Source: Onchocerca lupi (taxonomy: Eukaryota > Nematoda > Chromadorea > Rhabditida > Onchocercidae). Taken from it: DNA of 64,000 nt. The position numbers and the translations under genes were made by a program. The notes below the pieces were generated by a model. The model had not been told where the DNA came from. It made no database searches and worked only from the letters and a program-made list of their open reading frames with translations. The stretch spans positions 1-64,000 of the forward strand of contig JAOVVO010000030.1 of the NCBI GenBank assembly GCA_028564675.1, read 5' to 3'. Position 1 is the stretch's first letter, and each line of letters starts with the position of its first letter. Of the stretch, positions 1 to 12,681 are shown piece by piece.

Positions 1-3000
1 ATATATAGTATAATTTGTTCGTTTTGGTCACAATCAGATATATACATTAGTTGTTAAAATAAAATCCAAGTTTCCTTATTTGTATTAAATGAATGCAACA
101 ATTTTTTCCCATTATTAATTTCGAAATGAATATTTCTTATTCCAAGAGCAAGAATTGTCTCATTCTTAAAGAGGAAAAAAAAAATCTTTGAAAATATTTC
201 TGAAATTTTCAGGAGAGATGAACGCTTCTTATTTTTTTATAGCATTATTCAATTTTCGTTTTTCTCCGTATTAAAATAACACACTGTAAAATTTTACTCT
301 TGCAAAAAAATCAAATCATCGACATCCAATTAGTATGCAAAGAAAGAAAATGTTTCGCAAGTAAACAAAATACAGAATAAAATAAGACGAAATAGGAGCA
401 TAAATTATAAGCAGAATTTTGCAAGAAAAAATGATACTTGCTAAATGAAATAGATGAAAGGAAACTACTTGGAACATCAGCTGTCATAAGTAGCAGCTGA
501 TGTTTCAAGTGATTATTTGCCTTTGATCTCGTGCGATTTTTAGGCAGAAATGGATTGAAATAAAATTGAAATTTTCTGCAGCTATTTGATTCATTATTTA
601 ATGAAATGGTATCAATAGTAAGTTGAATTTCTTCGAACAAGCAACAAGATGTTTTTTCGGATTTTTTGAAACTAATTAGACATTCTTGATTTTGAAAGAC
701 ATTACATTCAAACTCAAAGTAACTAAATTTCATCCCAAATCTAATCAAATTTAATCAGAGATTTTTTCACTGAAAATTAATCTTAAGATTTGCTCCATGA
801 TAATTAGGGCAATTAAGCATTTTAAAATTTTGAATTCGTCTATTTAAGGACATGAATAGTAGTATAATTGATTTAAAACCAATCAAAAACTATATATAGC
901 AAGAATTGTTCAAAATTATCATAGCAAGTGTACTAAAACTTCTTATTAAGAACCAAATAATTTCATTCTGATAATTCAAAAACCATTTGGAATTCATTGA
1001 TTATGTTATCGTATAGCGTCATGTCAGTCAATTAAGTCACTTAACTGTTACTCTTTACATCAATAATTAATTTTCTTTCTCTAATTTTTCCACAACAGTT
1101 AAAACTATCTATCTGATCTGATAGTGATCAACCTGATTTTGAATGTTACAAAGCTTTTGCATTCTTTATGTCTTATTTTCTATCTCCTCATTTGGATATA
1201 TTATCTAAATTTATTGGAACTGAGTTGCTGAAAACTTTTACTATCGAAAAGCATATGTTGAAACGAACAGTCTTATTTTAGTTCAGTTTCAAATTTGATA
1301 AAATACTCAAATTGTTTTCATAACAAATTTTAAGAACTGTAATAAATTTATCAAGTAAAATTTTGCTGCTCAGTATTTTTTATCATTAAGTTAATTTAGT
1401 TCCAGTTTGCAAAATTTGCAATGATATGATCAAAAATTAGTACTCGTTGTAATCCCCAAAAATAAATGGGGAAACGATGAATTTTGTGGTAAAATTCAAG
1501 AAAATGTGTGCTAATCAATTTAGGAACAGGAACAAGCATCAACCACTACTGATACATTATCAATAATTTCTTAGCAAACTACAACCTATGATTGATTCAA
1601 GATGTATGATCCGTCAAATCGAATTTTTTTTTTTTTTTTTTTGTTTAGCATTTTTCACATTTCCCTTTTTTTCTAAGAACCAAAGAACTATAAATTTCAA
1701 AATTAATATATTTTCTTAGTAATAAACAAGACGAGATATAAAAAAAGTAAAAATAAAAATAAAGGATTGCAACTTATTGAATGAAATCGAAAATGACTGA
1801 CCAATAATATAACGACTGATCAATTTTACGTGACATGAGAATTACCAGTTATTCATCAGGTGTTCTCAGCGAGGAGTTTGTCTCAACGTCTTCACGTAAA
1901 AATGAGGAGTAACGGAGGATGAAATGCTTAGCACGCAAAAATTTTATTACAGCTCATTGAAGAACCACGTAATATGTCATATGAAGAGAACTTGAAATGA
2001 AATTAGAGGATTGCAATTTTTGAGGATAACGGAGTAGGAGTCAATTTGGTAGGAGTGATTGGCAGTAAAATGATCTCTAACAGCAGTTCTAATTGTGAAT
2101 GTTGTGATAAGATGGATAAAAATATGTGAAATATGAAAAGTATTTAATCTAAGGAAAGAAAAACTTCGGAGAATTTGAACTATTTGCACCAATCCTAAAT
2201 GATAATCTATTTATTTCAATAAATGTTTAATATATAAGAAGTGTAGAAATGATAATATGATATTCCCTCATGTAGATTTACAGATCTGTAGCTAATCATC
2301 CATCATTTCGGATTAATATCAGGGTATTCTGAGAAAAAGAGCTATTTAGCGATACCTGAATTTTAGTAATACATGTGCTTGGTAGCAAAACGGGTTAATG
2401 ATATAGCGCCGAAGCATTTTTAAATTCATACAATTTGCACTCTAAACATCATATTCGCAGATGCTTTCGTAACTGTCCTTTAAACATTTGCGCTTAATAA
2501 TCAAAGTTGAGTAGTTGTCTTTTCATTTCTAAGTTGCTTAATATTAAATAGTTCACATTTATTCATTCTACTGTACCTCGATCACTTAAATTAACATTTA
2601 TTGCAAATTATCGCACAACATTCAAGACATATTGTCATTTGCATTGGGATTTACTTTTCCTGCATAGAAAACTCATGTTGCAAATCAATCCAGTCACAAT
2701 AGTGATTAGTTGAAAAAATCCCACGAAAAGAAGAGGAACATATTTTATTTTACAGTAAGCAATAGAAAGAATGGGAGAAGTCTACACAGAGAAGTACACA
2801 TACATGCCCATTGATCTCATCCAGAGAGGATAATTTGCATAATCATTCTGAAGACTGAAAAATTCATTTAAGAATTAAAATTTCCTAAATGTGTGTATTA
2901 ATCGTTGAAGTAATTCAATGAACGAATTCTTCGGTTTTCTTTTCATCTCTTACAAATAGAATGGTTTTTGGATTTCGCTTGATGTAGTTTCTGCAATCCT

Positions 3001-3469
3001 CTTCCAATGTTTTATTTTGGAATGGATACTACTTTTGTGACTAATAATACAATTCTCAATTAATCTGGATGAGGAATTGGTCGTCTTATACTTGACATAT
3101 CAACAATGCAAATAGATAATTTTGAATAAATGACGCAAAGCAATAAAATATGCATCTACAGATAAAGATTTGAATTATAATACCTTGCAAGAAGAGATCA
3201 AAAAATTAGATACTGACAGTAGTCGTGTCGGGTCCTTAAATACCACAACGTCTCTTGATTTCTTTTAAAAACCAATTTATTATAAAAACGGAAAAGATAA
3301 ATCATGATTCTTCATATTTTCAATAACACATATCAACGTATTGAACTTTAAAATAGGATTATACAGTTTGCAGTCACATGTGCTATATTTTTATTGTCAC
3401 TAGGCAATGTATATAAGGCCAGCTGCATAATATGATGCGTCAGAAATTTCTGCAAATTAGATCATGATA
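1..3469. other. Gene-free AT-rich DNA
   Basis: Apart from the inverted repeat at 467-510 and a poly-T run at 1627-1641, nothing coding or structured was supported. The longest frames (about 145 codons at 311-748, minus) are low-complexity and have no splice or homology support. Confidence 0.6.
467..510. repeat. Inverted repeat, 17-base arms with two CAGCTG E-boxes
   Basis: Arms 467-483 and 494-510 are complementary with one mismatch, around a 10-base loop. Each arm ends at the loop in CAGCTG, an E-box palindrome. In an AT-rich region this GC-containing structure stands out. Confidence 0.7.
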
Positions 3470-5400
3470 ACTTATCAGCATGAACGAGTAAGAAGAAGAA
3501 TCATTGAGAACACAGCATGACGATAAATATATCTAACAATCTAAAGAAATTTTGCAATACAAGATGGTTTGACAAATCACTGAACATATTTGTGTATTAT
3601 GCATGATGCATAGATTGATTCCTTTGTGAAATCATTTTTCAATATCCAGAAAATTGCCATTTTGAATGATCGTTGTTATTTCTCTGCCAAAAAATCGAGT
3701 TTTGCTGAGCCGATTGAAATTTTAAATAATATGATAATGAAGTTACAGCGTTGATATAAAAACAAATGACTGCTCGTTTGGGAAACAAAATTAAAATCAG
3801 TTTTCAAAAAGTTAAATGTTCCTTCTCAAGGACATGCTTTCGCAGAGGTGAATGCAATCTGGGTTTTGCAGCAACACCATGATTATATCCCTCATTTGTT
3901 GTCGTTCAGTCAAAGAAATATGATTGTAAGTAATCTTGGCCGAGTTAAATTAAATGAAATAATATATCACTCCCGGAACTTCTCAATCAAATCGCGAAAA
4001 ATCATGATAAAACTAAAATATCAGACTGCAATGAAAGAAATTGTATATCATAAAGTTGAGTTATCAGTCGAGTGCCAGAAACTTGCTGAATATTGCGTTG
4101 AGTTATTGGATGACTTAACAGTCAACTTACTGAATACTTCGGAAGAAAAGGAATCTGCGGAAGCAATGCGCTTAATTAATTGAAAAATAGATGATATGAG
4201 CTTGACTTATTCTAAAGTTTCATTGATGACAATAAAGTGAAGCTGAGAACTATCCTTTTTGCATACCTTACTATATTCCTTGAAACGCTCATAATTGCGT
4301 TTTTTTTTTTCAAAAATAATTTTCAGCATCGCGGTAAGTCCGGTAACTCAGGCATCGCAACCACATAAAAATGATGAACTTGAAAAAAAGATCAATTTTT
4401 TGACAGAACAGATCAAGCAATACGTCAAAGAATCATTGAGTTGCAAGCGTCGTTCGAAAAACAGAACAGGAAATACTTTTAACAGCGTTCGTTCGCTAAA
4501 AGATGCCAAAGTGACACCGGACTTTCTTTTTCAAACATATTAACCTTTTTCATAATCGGTTCCAACTCCATAATTTTTTATGAGAATATGTGCAAACCGC
4601 AACTGCAATCAATTCAATCTATTTGCATGCTTACTTGCTTTTTTATAGTTGTCGTTCACCGCGCAGATTATAATTTGAATCGAATAAAGGTCTCCGTAAA
4701 CCCATAAATGAATATAACATTTTTTTTTCTTATTCATAATCGATGAAATTATAGATATTTTTTGGTTTCTCATTCTTCAAATTGGAAAATGATTCCTGAC
4801 ATGCCTTTACTCATATTATTAATGTTTCCGAAAATTGCATAGTCGGATTAACTCATGGGCCTTTAAACAACAGACGCTAGATCTTGAAAAGCAAAAAATT
4901 TCGGAAGAATTAAACGAGAAGATTAAACAACAAAAATCAGATTACAAAGAACTGAAAAATTTGCTAAAGGAAGAGAAGTACAATCAATGCAAATCATACC
5001 ATCTGCAGCAGTTTATATCATAAGTCGATCTGCTTTATGCTTGGAGAGTAATTTTGATTTGTTGTGAACATCTTTGGATAAAATGAACTATTTGCAGAAA
5101 GAAAACCTAGAAAAATTCTACATTATCATAGAGAGAAATTGTTGCAGAAACAGGAATTGATGCGTGTTAATAATAAATTTTTGCGAATTATTTTCGAGAG
5201 ATGGAGCTAATAAAAGAGACACTCTCGATAGAAAAAATGTAATGGTTCCGGAGACTGCCAGAAAGTCTGAAAAACACATGACGACTTCATGAGAACAACA
5301 GAAGTTCGAAAGAACAAGTCTTAGTGAAATAATTATGTTGGTTAGATCCATAGTATATTTATCCAAGTCGACCAAAGATGTCTGCGAAGGAAATTGATCA
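3470..5400 (+). pseudogene. Decayed coiled-coil protein gene, perhaps an Ndc80/Hec1-like kinetochore protein
   Basis: Successive open stretches 3614-4183 (with two TGA at 3752 and 3767), 4295-4543 and 4835-5023 lie in the same frame. Further coding-like pieces in shifted frames reach about 5400. The first part reads SSFAEPIEILNNMIMKLQR, stop, YKNK, stop, then ETKLKSVFKKLNVP. From memory this matches the spacing and hydrophobic pattern of the Ndc80 calponin-homology domain. The later parts are heptad-like and charged (DELEKKINFLTEQIKQYVKE; LDLEKQKISEELNEKI), as in a long coiled coil. Several stops and frame changes show it is broken. Coiled-coil character is seen; the Ndc80 link is a tentative inference. 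An exon-intron gene is less likely because good splice sites are missing. Confidence 0.4.
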
Positions 5401-6256
5401 AATGAAATAGGTGAAGAATTTTTGCGTGTAGTTTCAGGAAGCTTTTTTTAGTAACAAATTTTTTAACTTGATTCGAAAAAAAGTATAGGTAGCAAGCCGA
5501 GATTTTTGACAGATTTCGCCTTAGAGATGTGGCAAAACTATATACTCAGTGTAATTGTGTTTCAGTAATAACGAAATTGATGTTTTGAGCAATTTTGGTA
5601 ATTACAGTAACTTCATGATTTTACACATTGTTGTTTCATAATAACTGAATTCTTAATTTCTGTCTCCATATATGCTTAAAAAGCCTGCAAGAGCTTTTTT
5701 GAAGTATATCTGTAGGCACTTTTTTTTCCTCACTACCTGATATATTTTTCTTTTTTTTGTCCCTTGTTCCTCAAATTAATACTAAATAAAGAAATTGTGA
5801 TATATGAAAATATTTATTCAGAAACTTTGACAATTGATTTAAGGGATATGGTGTAAAATATATCCAAATGAATTAATTTGAAATAATTTGATTTTCAATA
5901 ATATCCGTTGACTTAATCAGAATCATCAATTTTACTGAGTTTTTCTAAATTAACTTTGCTCATAAATCTCTTGTAGGTGTTTTAAGCATCTATAGAAACA
6001 AAAATTAAGAATATTATACATGTATTTAATATTTTCATTTTAGGGACAGCCAACCTTTCTGTTTTGATTGCGATATTGATCAAACATATTGAGTTAAAAT
6101 TGCTTAAATTTATTCTTGTCTACGAATCTGTCTAAATTTGTAATATTTAACCTTAATAAATAACAATCTAGGACGAAAATGACATTTATTAGGCTTCAAT
6201 TCAGATTCACCATGGATTTTGGTCTGATGAGTTGTTTTTTGAAGATACTGAGCCAT

Positions 6257-8073
6257 TCAAACAGAAAGAGATGCTGATTTAAGCACTCTTTTGCCTAAAA
6301 ATTTAATTTTCAAAAAATTGTCCGGAATTCTCACACCAGATGCAAATATGGACGGGAAACAGAACTTCCCTATCTTCATCCGCTTTTGCTTTCTGGTTCT
6401 TCCATAATAGCTCGGCAAGATAGGAGCATCTGTCTGAACTGTTGGAGAAAAAAAAAGGAAAGGGTCGGTGGAGGACAGTTACGATTTTCAAAATAATCAG
6501 CGCTGCAAGTCCCTTTTTGCTTGAGCATCAGATAGTTTGTAAAGGATTCACTGAGGCATTAAATTGGCCATTGCGTGAATATGAATTTTTTCTGTGAGCC
6601 TATTTTTCATCTTGCATCTCATTTTTTATCGTGACACTTTTCAAGGATACTGTAGTGCGCATGAGATGTGTTGGAATATGAATGCTATTCCCAACATGCC
6701 ATCAGCTCTATTCCCGACCAGAACCTTTCCTATATTCCAGTTTTCCAACATTGGAAAGATGAATTTCTGCTGCAAACCTTCATTAGGATTTTACAAAGTT
6801 GTCAGCGATGGTAAGAAACGAATCATATTGTGATAGTTGTTTCATAAAATGTTTTAAAATTCCAAAAAATATCGGCAGAATTCATTCGAAATTGATTACT
6901 TTCTTTTATGATATTTTCGTCACTTAATCAATATCTTCGTTTTGGTTTTGTTTTCTTCGATCTTTTTTTCCTGGCGAGAAGAAGGTTTTAAAAAAAATGT
7001 ATAAAACTTATAATTCCATTCCAAGGAACTGTTTTTGATAACTACAACAATGGAATTTATTTTTAGATGGATCTCCTTTCATGCTGAATTTTGCTGACAG
7101 AAATAGAAATGTTGTTAATCAAAACAAAATTTTTCTTTTTCTTGAACTACAACTGTAAAAAGAATGCAAGCTACAGTTTTAAGAAATTTCAGTCTTCTAT
7201 TTGGGAACCTGTTGATCAAAAAAGGACATTGTTGTAAACTAAGTTTTTAAATTAAATCCTGTCATTTTGGCTTTCTATGATGATATCTCTAAGTTGCAAT
7301 TTGTGATGGTAAATGAACTTTCTATTCAAATTCATATGATAAGTTCGGAAAAATGGGAGAGAATTATTGGATTTATGAATATTATAAATTTACTGTTGCC
7401 ATGCTTCACGCGATGCTATTCAATTATATTTTCATTTAATTAAAATAAAACCAATATCAAATATATAAATTTAAATATTCTTGGAGGTAAAATTTGAAAT
7501 ATATTTGAATTTGAGTTATTTTGAGTGATATAAAAATAAGAGAAAGTAGTTTCAATAGTTTTCGTCCAAGCTGATTATTCGGAGTAATTTGATTTGTAAA
7601 TCCGTCAAAGCAAATAATGGAATAATAGCAAACGCAAGCATACAAATAATCCGCTCATGAACAGTACAATAACATATAATAACATGAATTGTGTACTGAA
7701 GCATAAATTATACAAACAGGATTACTTATGACTGACTTGGGAAGGAATGTAATGGCAGGGAGGGAACAGGGAACCGGACCGGAGCATTCGACAACTAATA
7801 AGGATTGCTTCAAACCAGCCAATCACTAATTGACTTCCTTTAAATTTCCTCAATTCCCTCTCTCAAGTTCCTTCTCTTCTAGGGTTGCATTAATGACCTC
7901 TTTGTCAACTGCTTGGCCGAACGACAAAAGGCAAAAATCAGGTGGTTTTCACTTACCGTAACCTCCGGCCGTTTCTGGACTGCCAAAGATAATTGATTTC
8001 ATTTCCTTCTTTTCCAGCTGCGGTACTTCCAAGATAGTGCCAGTGAGTATCGCTCTGCTTCTCTGACTTGCGT
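6257..8073 (-). CDS. Possible two-exon gene of unknown function
   Basis: Two minus-strand exons fit each other. The first ends GGAGGTTACG with a perfect donor GTAAGT (exon end 7957); its frame is open from about 8090 and includes TGTILEVPQLEKKEMKSIIF then GSPETAGGY. The second starts after a strong acceptor (a pyrimidine run then CAACAG) at 6438 and ends with TGA at 6257. Joined in phase 1 it continues VQTDAPILPSYYGRTRKQKR and ends FLGKRVLKSASLSV. The 5' end of exon 1 is not determined (8073 is nominal). No known domain was recognised and the codon evidence is modest. Confidence 0.3.
6646..6810 (+). CDS. Possible isolated exon, Cys-rich, phase 1-1
   Basis: The acceptor ACTTTTCAAG ends at 6645 and a perfect donor GTAAGA starts at 6811; the 165-base exon is open in phase 1-1. 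It encodes YCSAHEMCWNMNAIPNMPSA, then FPTRTFPIFQF and MNFCCKPSLGFYKVVSD. No partner exons were found on this strand, and it lies inside the intron of the possible minus-strand gene. It may be chance. Confidence 0.2.
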
Positions 8074-9403
8074 ATACGAAGCGTATTTATAAAAATATAT
8101 ACATGAATTGTTGAAATATCGAATTGTTAAGTAGTAAGTAAGTAAACTAATTTCTGTAAAAAATTATTGGATGAATTTATAATTAAAATATGCAAAGCAA
8201 TGAAGAAACTTTCCCTTGTATCGTAGCCGGTTGCAATACTTTTAAAAGATTACTGCAAGTCATCCGGAAGATAATCAAAGAACATTGTAATTAACATATG
8301 AGTTGGAATTTAAATTAAAGAACTAAAATATGATTTGAAACTTAAAATTTAAAGTGATTAAGAAACATCAGTTTGATGTGATTCGCACTCTTGCGTTGGA
8401 TATTTGACAGCAAGTATTTCTACATGACAAAATTACGCAATTTTGTAGTATAAAAAGACTTCAACTTAATTAACTAGGAAAAACAAAACTCGCCGTTTGA
8501 TTGTTTATTCTTGTAACTGTTTAGTTTTCAAATTCACAAGATTAACTAGTGATTTTCACAAAATTTTGCAGATGATTAGTGTATTTTAAACTTGAATTAA
8601 TAGAATAGTAACAAAAAAAAAAAAAAGAAATTCAGAATATACAATAACAAGTGATTATAAGTTTGCAAGCTGATTAAGCGAAGCTCATTAAATATTGTTG
8701 AGGGAAGATATAGAAATTTATGGAAGAGGCAATTGGTTGAAGGCTGATGATCGTTTCTGCGTACATCAGCATTGTTCGTGCTTACACGCTTCTGCGATCA
8801 AATATAATCTCGAAACAACAATTAATGTCTACTCCGTCAATGAATCGCCCTTTTCAATGCGGGAGCAACCTGTTTTGCTGTCTCTTGTTGGAGTACCTTT
8901 CTGCATTCCATACTCTAATGAATTATCTACAAATCCAGAAAATTATGGAAGCAAGGATTTTCCCTTTTTTTTGTAGTAACTCAGCTGTTTAAAATAAAAT
9001 GCGATAAGCATAGAGATGGAATCACTTTTTTCATATGTAGAACTTGTTGTGGCAACAAAAAAGTGGTTGTAGATATTATTAAAATGTGTGACGAAAAGAT
9101 TATTAATTCGAAAATTTTTTTGTTCAGACTGAGCAGTTTTCATGCCAAAAATATTCATCTTTCCCATTTTTTAGTAAAACAGCCATTTCAAATTTTTCCC
9201 CGAACTGTTTATTACAGATTTGATCCACTTTTCTTGGACTGTCATAACAGACGGAAATAAATTTATATTGCAGTTCGTTGTAAAATTTTGCATCAATTTT
9301 TCCACTTTTCTAGTACATGCAAATCTATTACTCTCTGCAGTAACTGTTTGGTTATATCTAAGCAAGGAATGGTATTCCATTACAGTTCCACGAAGTGTTT
9401 GCA

Positions 9404-9478
9404 AAGTTTAACTCAACAATTGGTACATTGGTTGTAACTTTGTTTTGGAAAAAATAATGATGAAGTTGAGTTAAACTT
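9404..9478. repeat. Inverted repeat with perfect 14-base arms
   Basis: AAGTTTAACTCAAC at 9404-9417 is the exact reverse complement of 9465-9478, separated by 47 bases. Flanks extend the match imperfectly (GCA/GCG outside). Possible remnant of a small foldback element; no target-site duplication was established. Confidence 0.65.
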
Positions 9479-9648
9479 CGCAATTCAACATTTTAACATC
9501 ATATTTTTGTCAAATGTGTAATATAGGAAAGAAATAGATATTTCAGTGTATTATTACTATTATTATTATTTCTCATAAATTCTCATAACTGAGCATCCAA
9601 AAATGACGGAGTAAGGGACTTTTTTGTGGATGAACGATCACTTTCCAC

Positions 9649-9876
9649 ATGAACGATTCACAACGACGACCAGCGAAATCTTTTCTGGTCTCAGCGATCA
9701 AGCTTTCTGGATTTTATATGCTGGTTGTCTTCACTGTTTGTGTATATTTATACATGCGTTGCTATCTGTGCTGTCAGTTGAACAGAATTTTAACTGAAAC
9801 TTCAGGAAAAAAAAAGAAGAAAAAACTTAACGATGTCGGTTCGGAGGCGGTAGTTCGACATATGATCACCATATAA
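9649..9876 (+). CDS. Small open reading frame with one predicted membrane segment
   Basis: ATG-initiated, 75 codons. Basic N-terminus MNDSQRRPAKSFLVSAIKLS, a hydrophobic stretch FYMLVVFTVCVYLYM at about residues 22-36, Cys-rich RCYLCCQLN, then a lysine run that coincides with an A-rich tract. It would be a type II or tail-type small membrane protein if expressed. No homology was recognised and the low-complexity lysine run argues for chance. Confidence 0.15.
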   Translation: MNDSQRRPAKSFLVSAIKLSGFYMLVVFTVCVYLYMRCYLCCQLNRILTETSGKKKKKKLNDVGSEAVVRHMITI

Positions 9877-11081
9877 TGAAGACGTCACTTGTTGTCAAAG
9901 TCCTTTAAGTCTCCGCCCAACAAAGGAATTGGGTATCAGGAGGAACGGGAGGTTGAAGGAATTGTTGAAAAAGATTTGCTGTAAATTTGAAAATGATTTC
10001 AGTGGCAACTATTTGCCTCGTCTGAACAACAGTATTTCTATTATTAGAGCTGTTGTTATTATTGTTATTCTATACCAACTTTTTCGTTTGCACTCACATA
10101 TGAACAGATATGATGATATCCATATCTATACAGGTAGATGAAGCAACAACATGAACTTTGTATTCTTCACACCTATTCACAGTTCTTTGTTCTAAATGTA
10201 CATTGGAGTTCATCCACTCATCACTCAAATTTTTATCACTATATATTAAGCCTAAACAAATATCGCCATGAATTTTTTTTTTCCTCTAAATAAATAACTT
10301 AGGAACTTGCAATATCGGGTAAGCTATGGAGCTAACGCACATATTAAGAAAAAATAAACTTAGAGCTACTGAGATAGCAGAAGCTATATATATATATATG
10401 GTGTAAAAACTTTTTGCAATTTTCAAAGTTTTGCTTCCCAAAGGCATATCGAGAATAGAAGAAGAAGAAATGATACAAATGTTAGTTGAGTGTGCTTGCC
10501 AATATAAGGTAGAGGAAGAGGATTTGTTGCGCTTGAGTTGTTCGGTGTGAATAAGTCATACAGCCTAGGTTGGTACAGACGGAGGAAATATATTAGAACA
10601 ATGCGCTAGGCTTTCGTGCATGACAAATGTTCTTTTCCATATTCAGTTTATTGTTGCACCACCTTGAATATGGAATTTTGGAAAGCGGTAGCCTCAAGCA
10701 ACCTGTTGTTTGATATGCCTCATTACTCGCAGCGATGGCAGCATACTGGTAACATGCTCTTTAACTAATATGAAAGGTCCAGACTTCTATGAAATAAAAG
10801 TAGCACCAGTAATTGCAGATAGCAAAATTGGCTTGACAAAGTTCATTTGTCTGGTTTAATTCCGATGAAATTGTTGAAGCATCGATCTCATTGATTTGAA
10901 ACGTCTAATTACTTTTTCGACAATCAATATATTCTGCCAAAAATTTGGATATTTTCAGGATATTTTGTTGCTGCACATTAATTCTTTAATTTATGGCCGA
11001 TTTTAGCAAGTAATTTACGGAGTAGTTCAATATCCTGCAGTACCGTGATGAACTGATTTGATTATGGTGGTGGTTGCAGCG

Positions 11082-11103
11082 GTGCAGTGCAGTGCAGTGC
11101 AGT
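11082..11103. repeat. GTGCA pentanucleotide, four tandem copies
   Basis: Four exact GTGCA units. Each contains TGCA, and the spaced GCAGTG units resemble clustered factor sites, but no factor is indicated. Confidence 0.8.
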
Positions 11104-12441
11104 CAACCGAAGGTAACTTTCATGAGATCATTGGATTTAATTGTGCATTTCAAGGCGGGTTTTTAAACTGTTGTTATGTAATTGTGCGTGAGTATAGAGA
11201 GCAGATGCAGCTGCATTAGCAGCAATTGTAAAATTGATGAAATATGGAAGGAAGCAGTATAAACTTTAATAACAATCATATATCAATATGATGTTTTTGA
11301 ATGTTTAATTGCGCGCAAAATGTGGCGCATCTCCGAAAAATTCTCGAAAAAGTACTGTTTGTTTCTGATAGGCAAGAGCCAAGATGTTATGGCTAGAAAA
11401 CGTATAAGCCATTTGAAAAGTCAAAAGTATTAGGCGCAAATCAACTATTTCAAAAATTATCAATTTCGTGACGCCCAAAAGCAAGCATTTTTCATTTTTT
11501 ACAGTCAAGTTGTTTGGTGAAGAAGACTTTCATCTTGTAAAGAACAAATAGAAAAATTCGCTAAAGATCCTGAGTTATTTTTGCAGAATTTTTGTTGAAC
11601 CCAATATTTTTTTTTTTTTCTGCTTGCTTTTATATTCTTACACTTAATCATCCTCGGTATTCCGATTGGCCATATCTTCAAGAATGGATCATAATTAGAT
11701 ATTTTTATGGAATAAATTATTTCTATTCACTCTGATTACAGATCTTCTATCTTTATGCTATTTGCCTTCTAAATTAAATATTACATTTCTGACTGAATAT
11801 TTTGAAATTTTATAATTTATTTTTAATAAAAGAAATATACAAAGCAAATAAAATTTTCTAGAACCATAGAATAAAATGTATATATTAGTCAACGCGATTT
11901 AACAACTGATTTAGCAGAATCATTCAACTTTTGTTAATAGCAAATTTTTTATAATTGATTTGCTTAAGATCAGTTAAACAAGATCAATCACATAACTAAT
12001 ATTATTTATTGACAGTTAGCAAAGTATTTTTGATAATTCTGGAAGTTACAGATTTGTGTAAAATGTTTCATAAAAATATCCATTGCAAATAACAGCCAAA
12101 AAGAGTTTATTTTAAAGCGCATTATAGCTTGCCATCTCATTTCAGTTATTCTCCAAAATCCTAAAATGCAAGTTCATCATTAAATCAGATTGATGGAATT
12201 GTAAAACAGAGATGTCGTGCCATAATTAAATAAGTCTGGATAGTAAGCAAAGTGTAAATTTCTCAATTTTTCCGTTTTGAAAAACTTTTCCGCTGCTCAC
12301 AAAGTAACATAGACCCACAAGTTAGAATTGAGGATTCGGTTTAGACTTGATTGCCCTTCTTGGAATTAAAGTCGTAGGATAAGACTAATACTGCAAGATT
12401 CATCCTGCAATTATCACACTGGTTGATAAAGCACATCATCT

Positions 12442-12681
12442 ATGCTTCCCTTATATTTGTTCAAAATATTGGATGATCATCGATTTGTGAAGGAATTTAA
12501 GAACCATCTAAAAACTATACCATGCAATAAAAAAAGAAAAACTGAAATACTATTAATAACATCTAATACATTGAATGCAATAAAAGTTTTTTGTTCAGCA
12601 TTACTTGGAAAAATTGCAACACTAAAAAATTACCGCTGTCTGATGTCGGATGAAATAATTGAACTTCAACTAGCTATCTAA
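12442..12681 (+). CDS. Small open reading frame, unknown
   Basis: ATG-initiated frame of 79 codons, MLPLYLFKILDDHRFVKEF, then a basic segment NHLKTIPCNKKRKTE and an ending MSDEIIELQLAI. It lies alone in gene-poor DNA and has no recognisable domain or evident splice partners. Its amphipathic, charged composition makes it a little more protein-like than neighbouring frames. Could be a decayed fragment or chance. Confidence 0.15.
   Translation: MLPLYLFKILDDHRFVKEFKNHLKTIPCNKKRKTEILLITSNTLNAIKVFCSALLGKIATLKNYRCLMSDEIIELQLAI

Noticed and set aside
1627..1641. Poly-T run as a retrotransposon tail
   Set aside because: Homopolymer runs of this size recur throughout this AT-rich window without flanking duplications.
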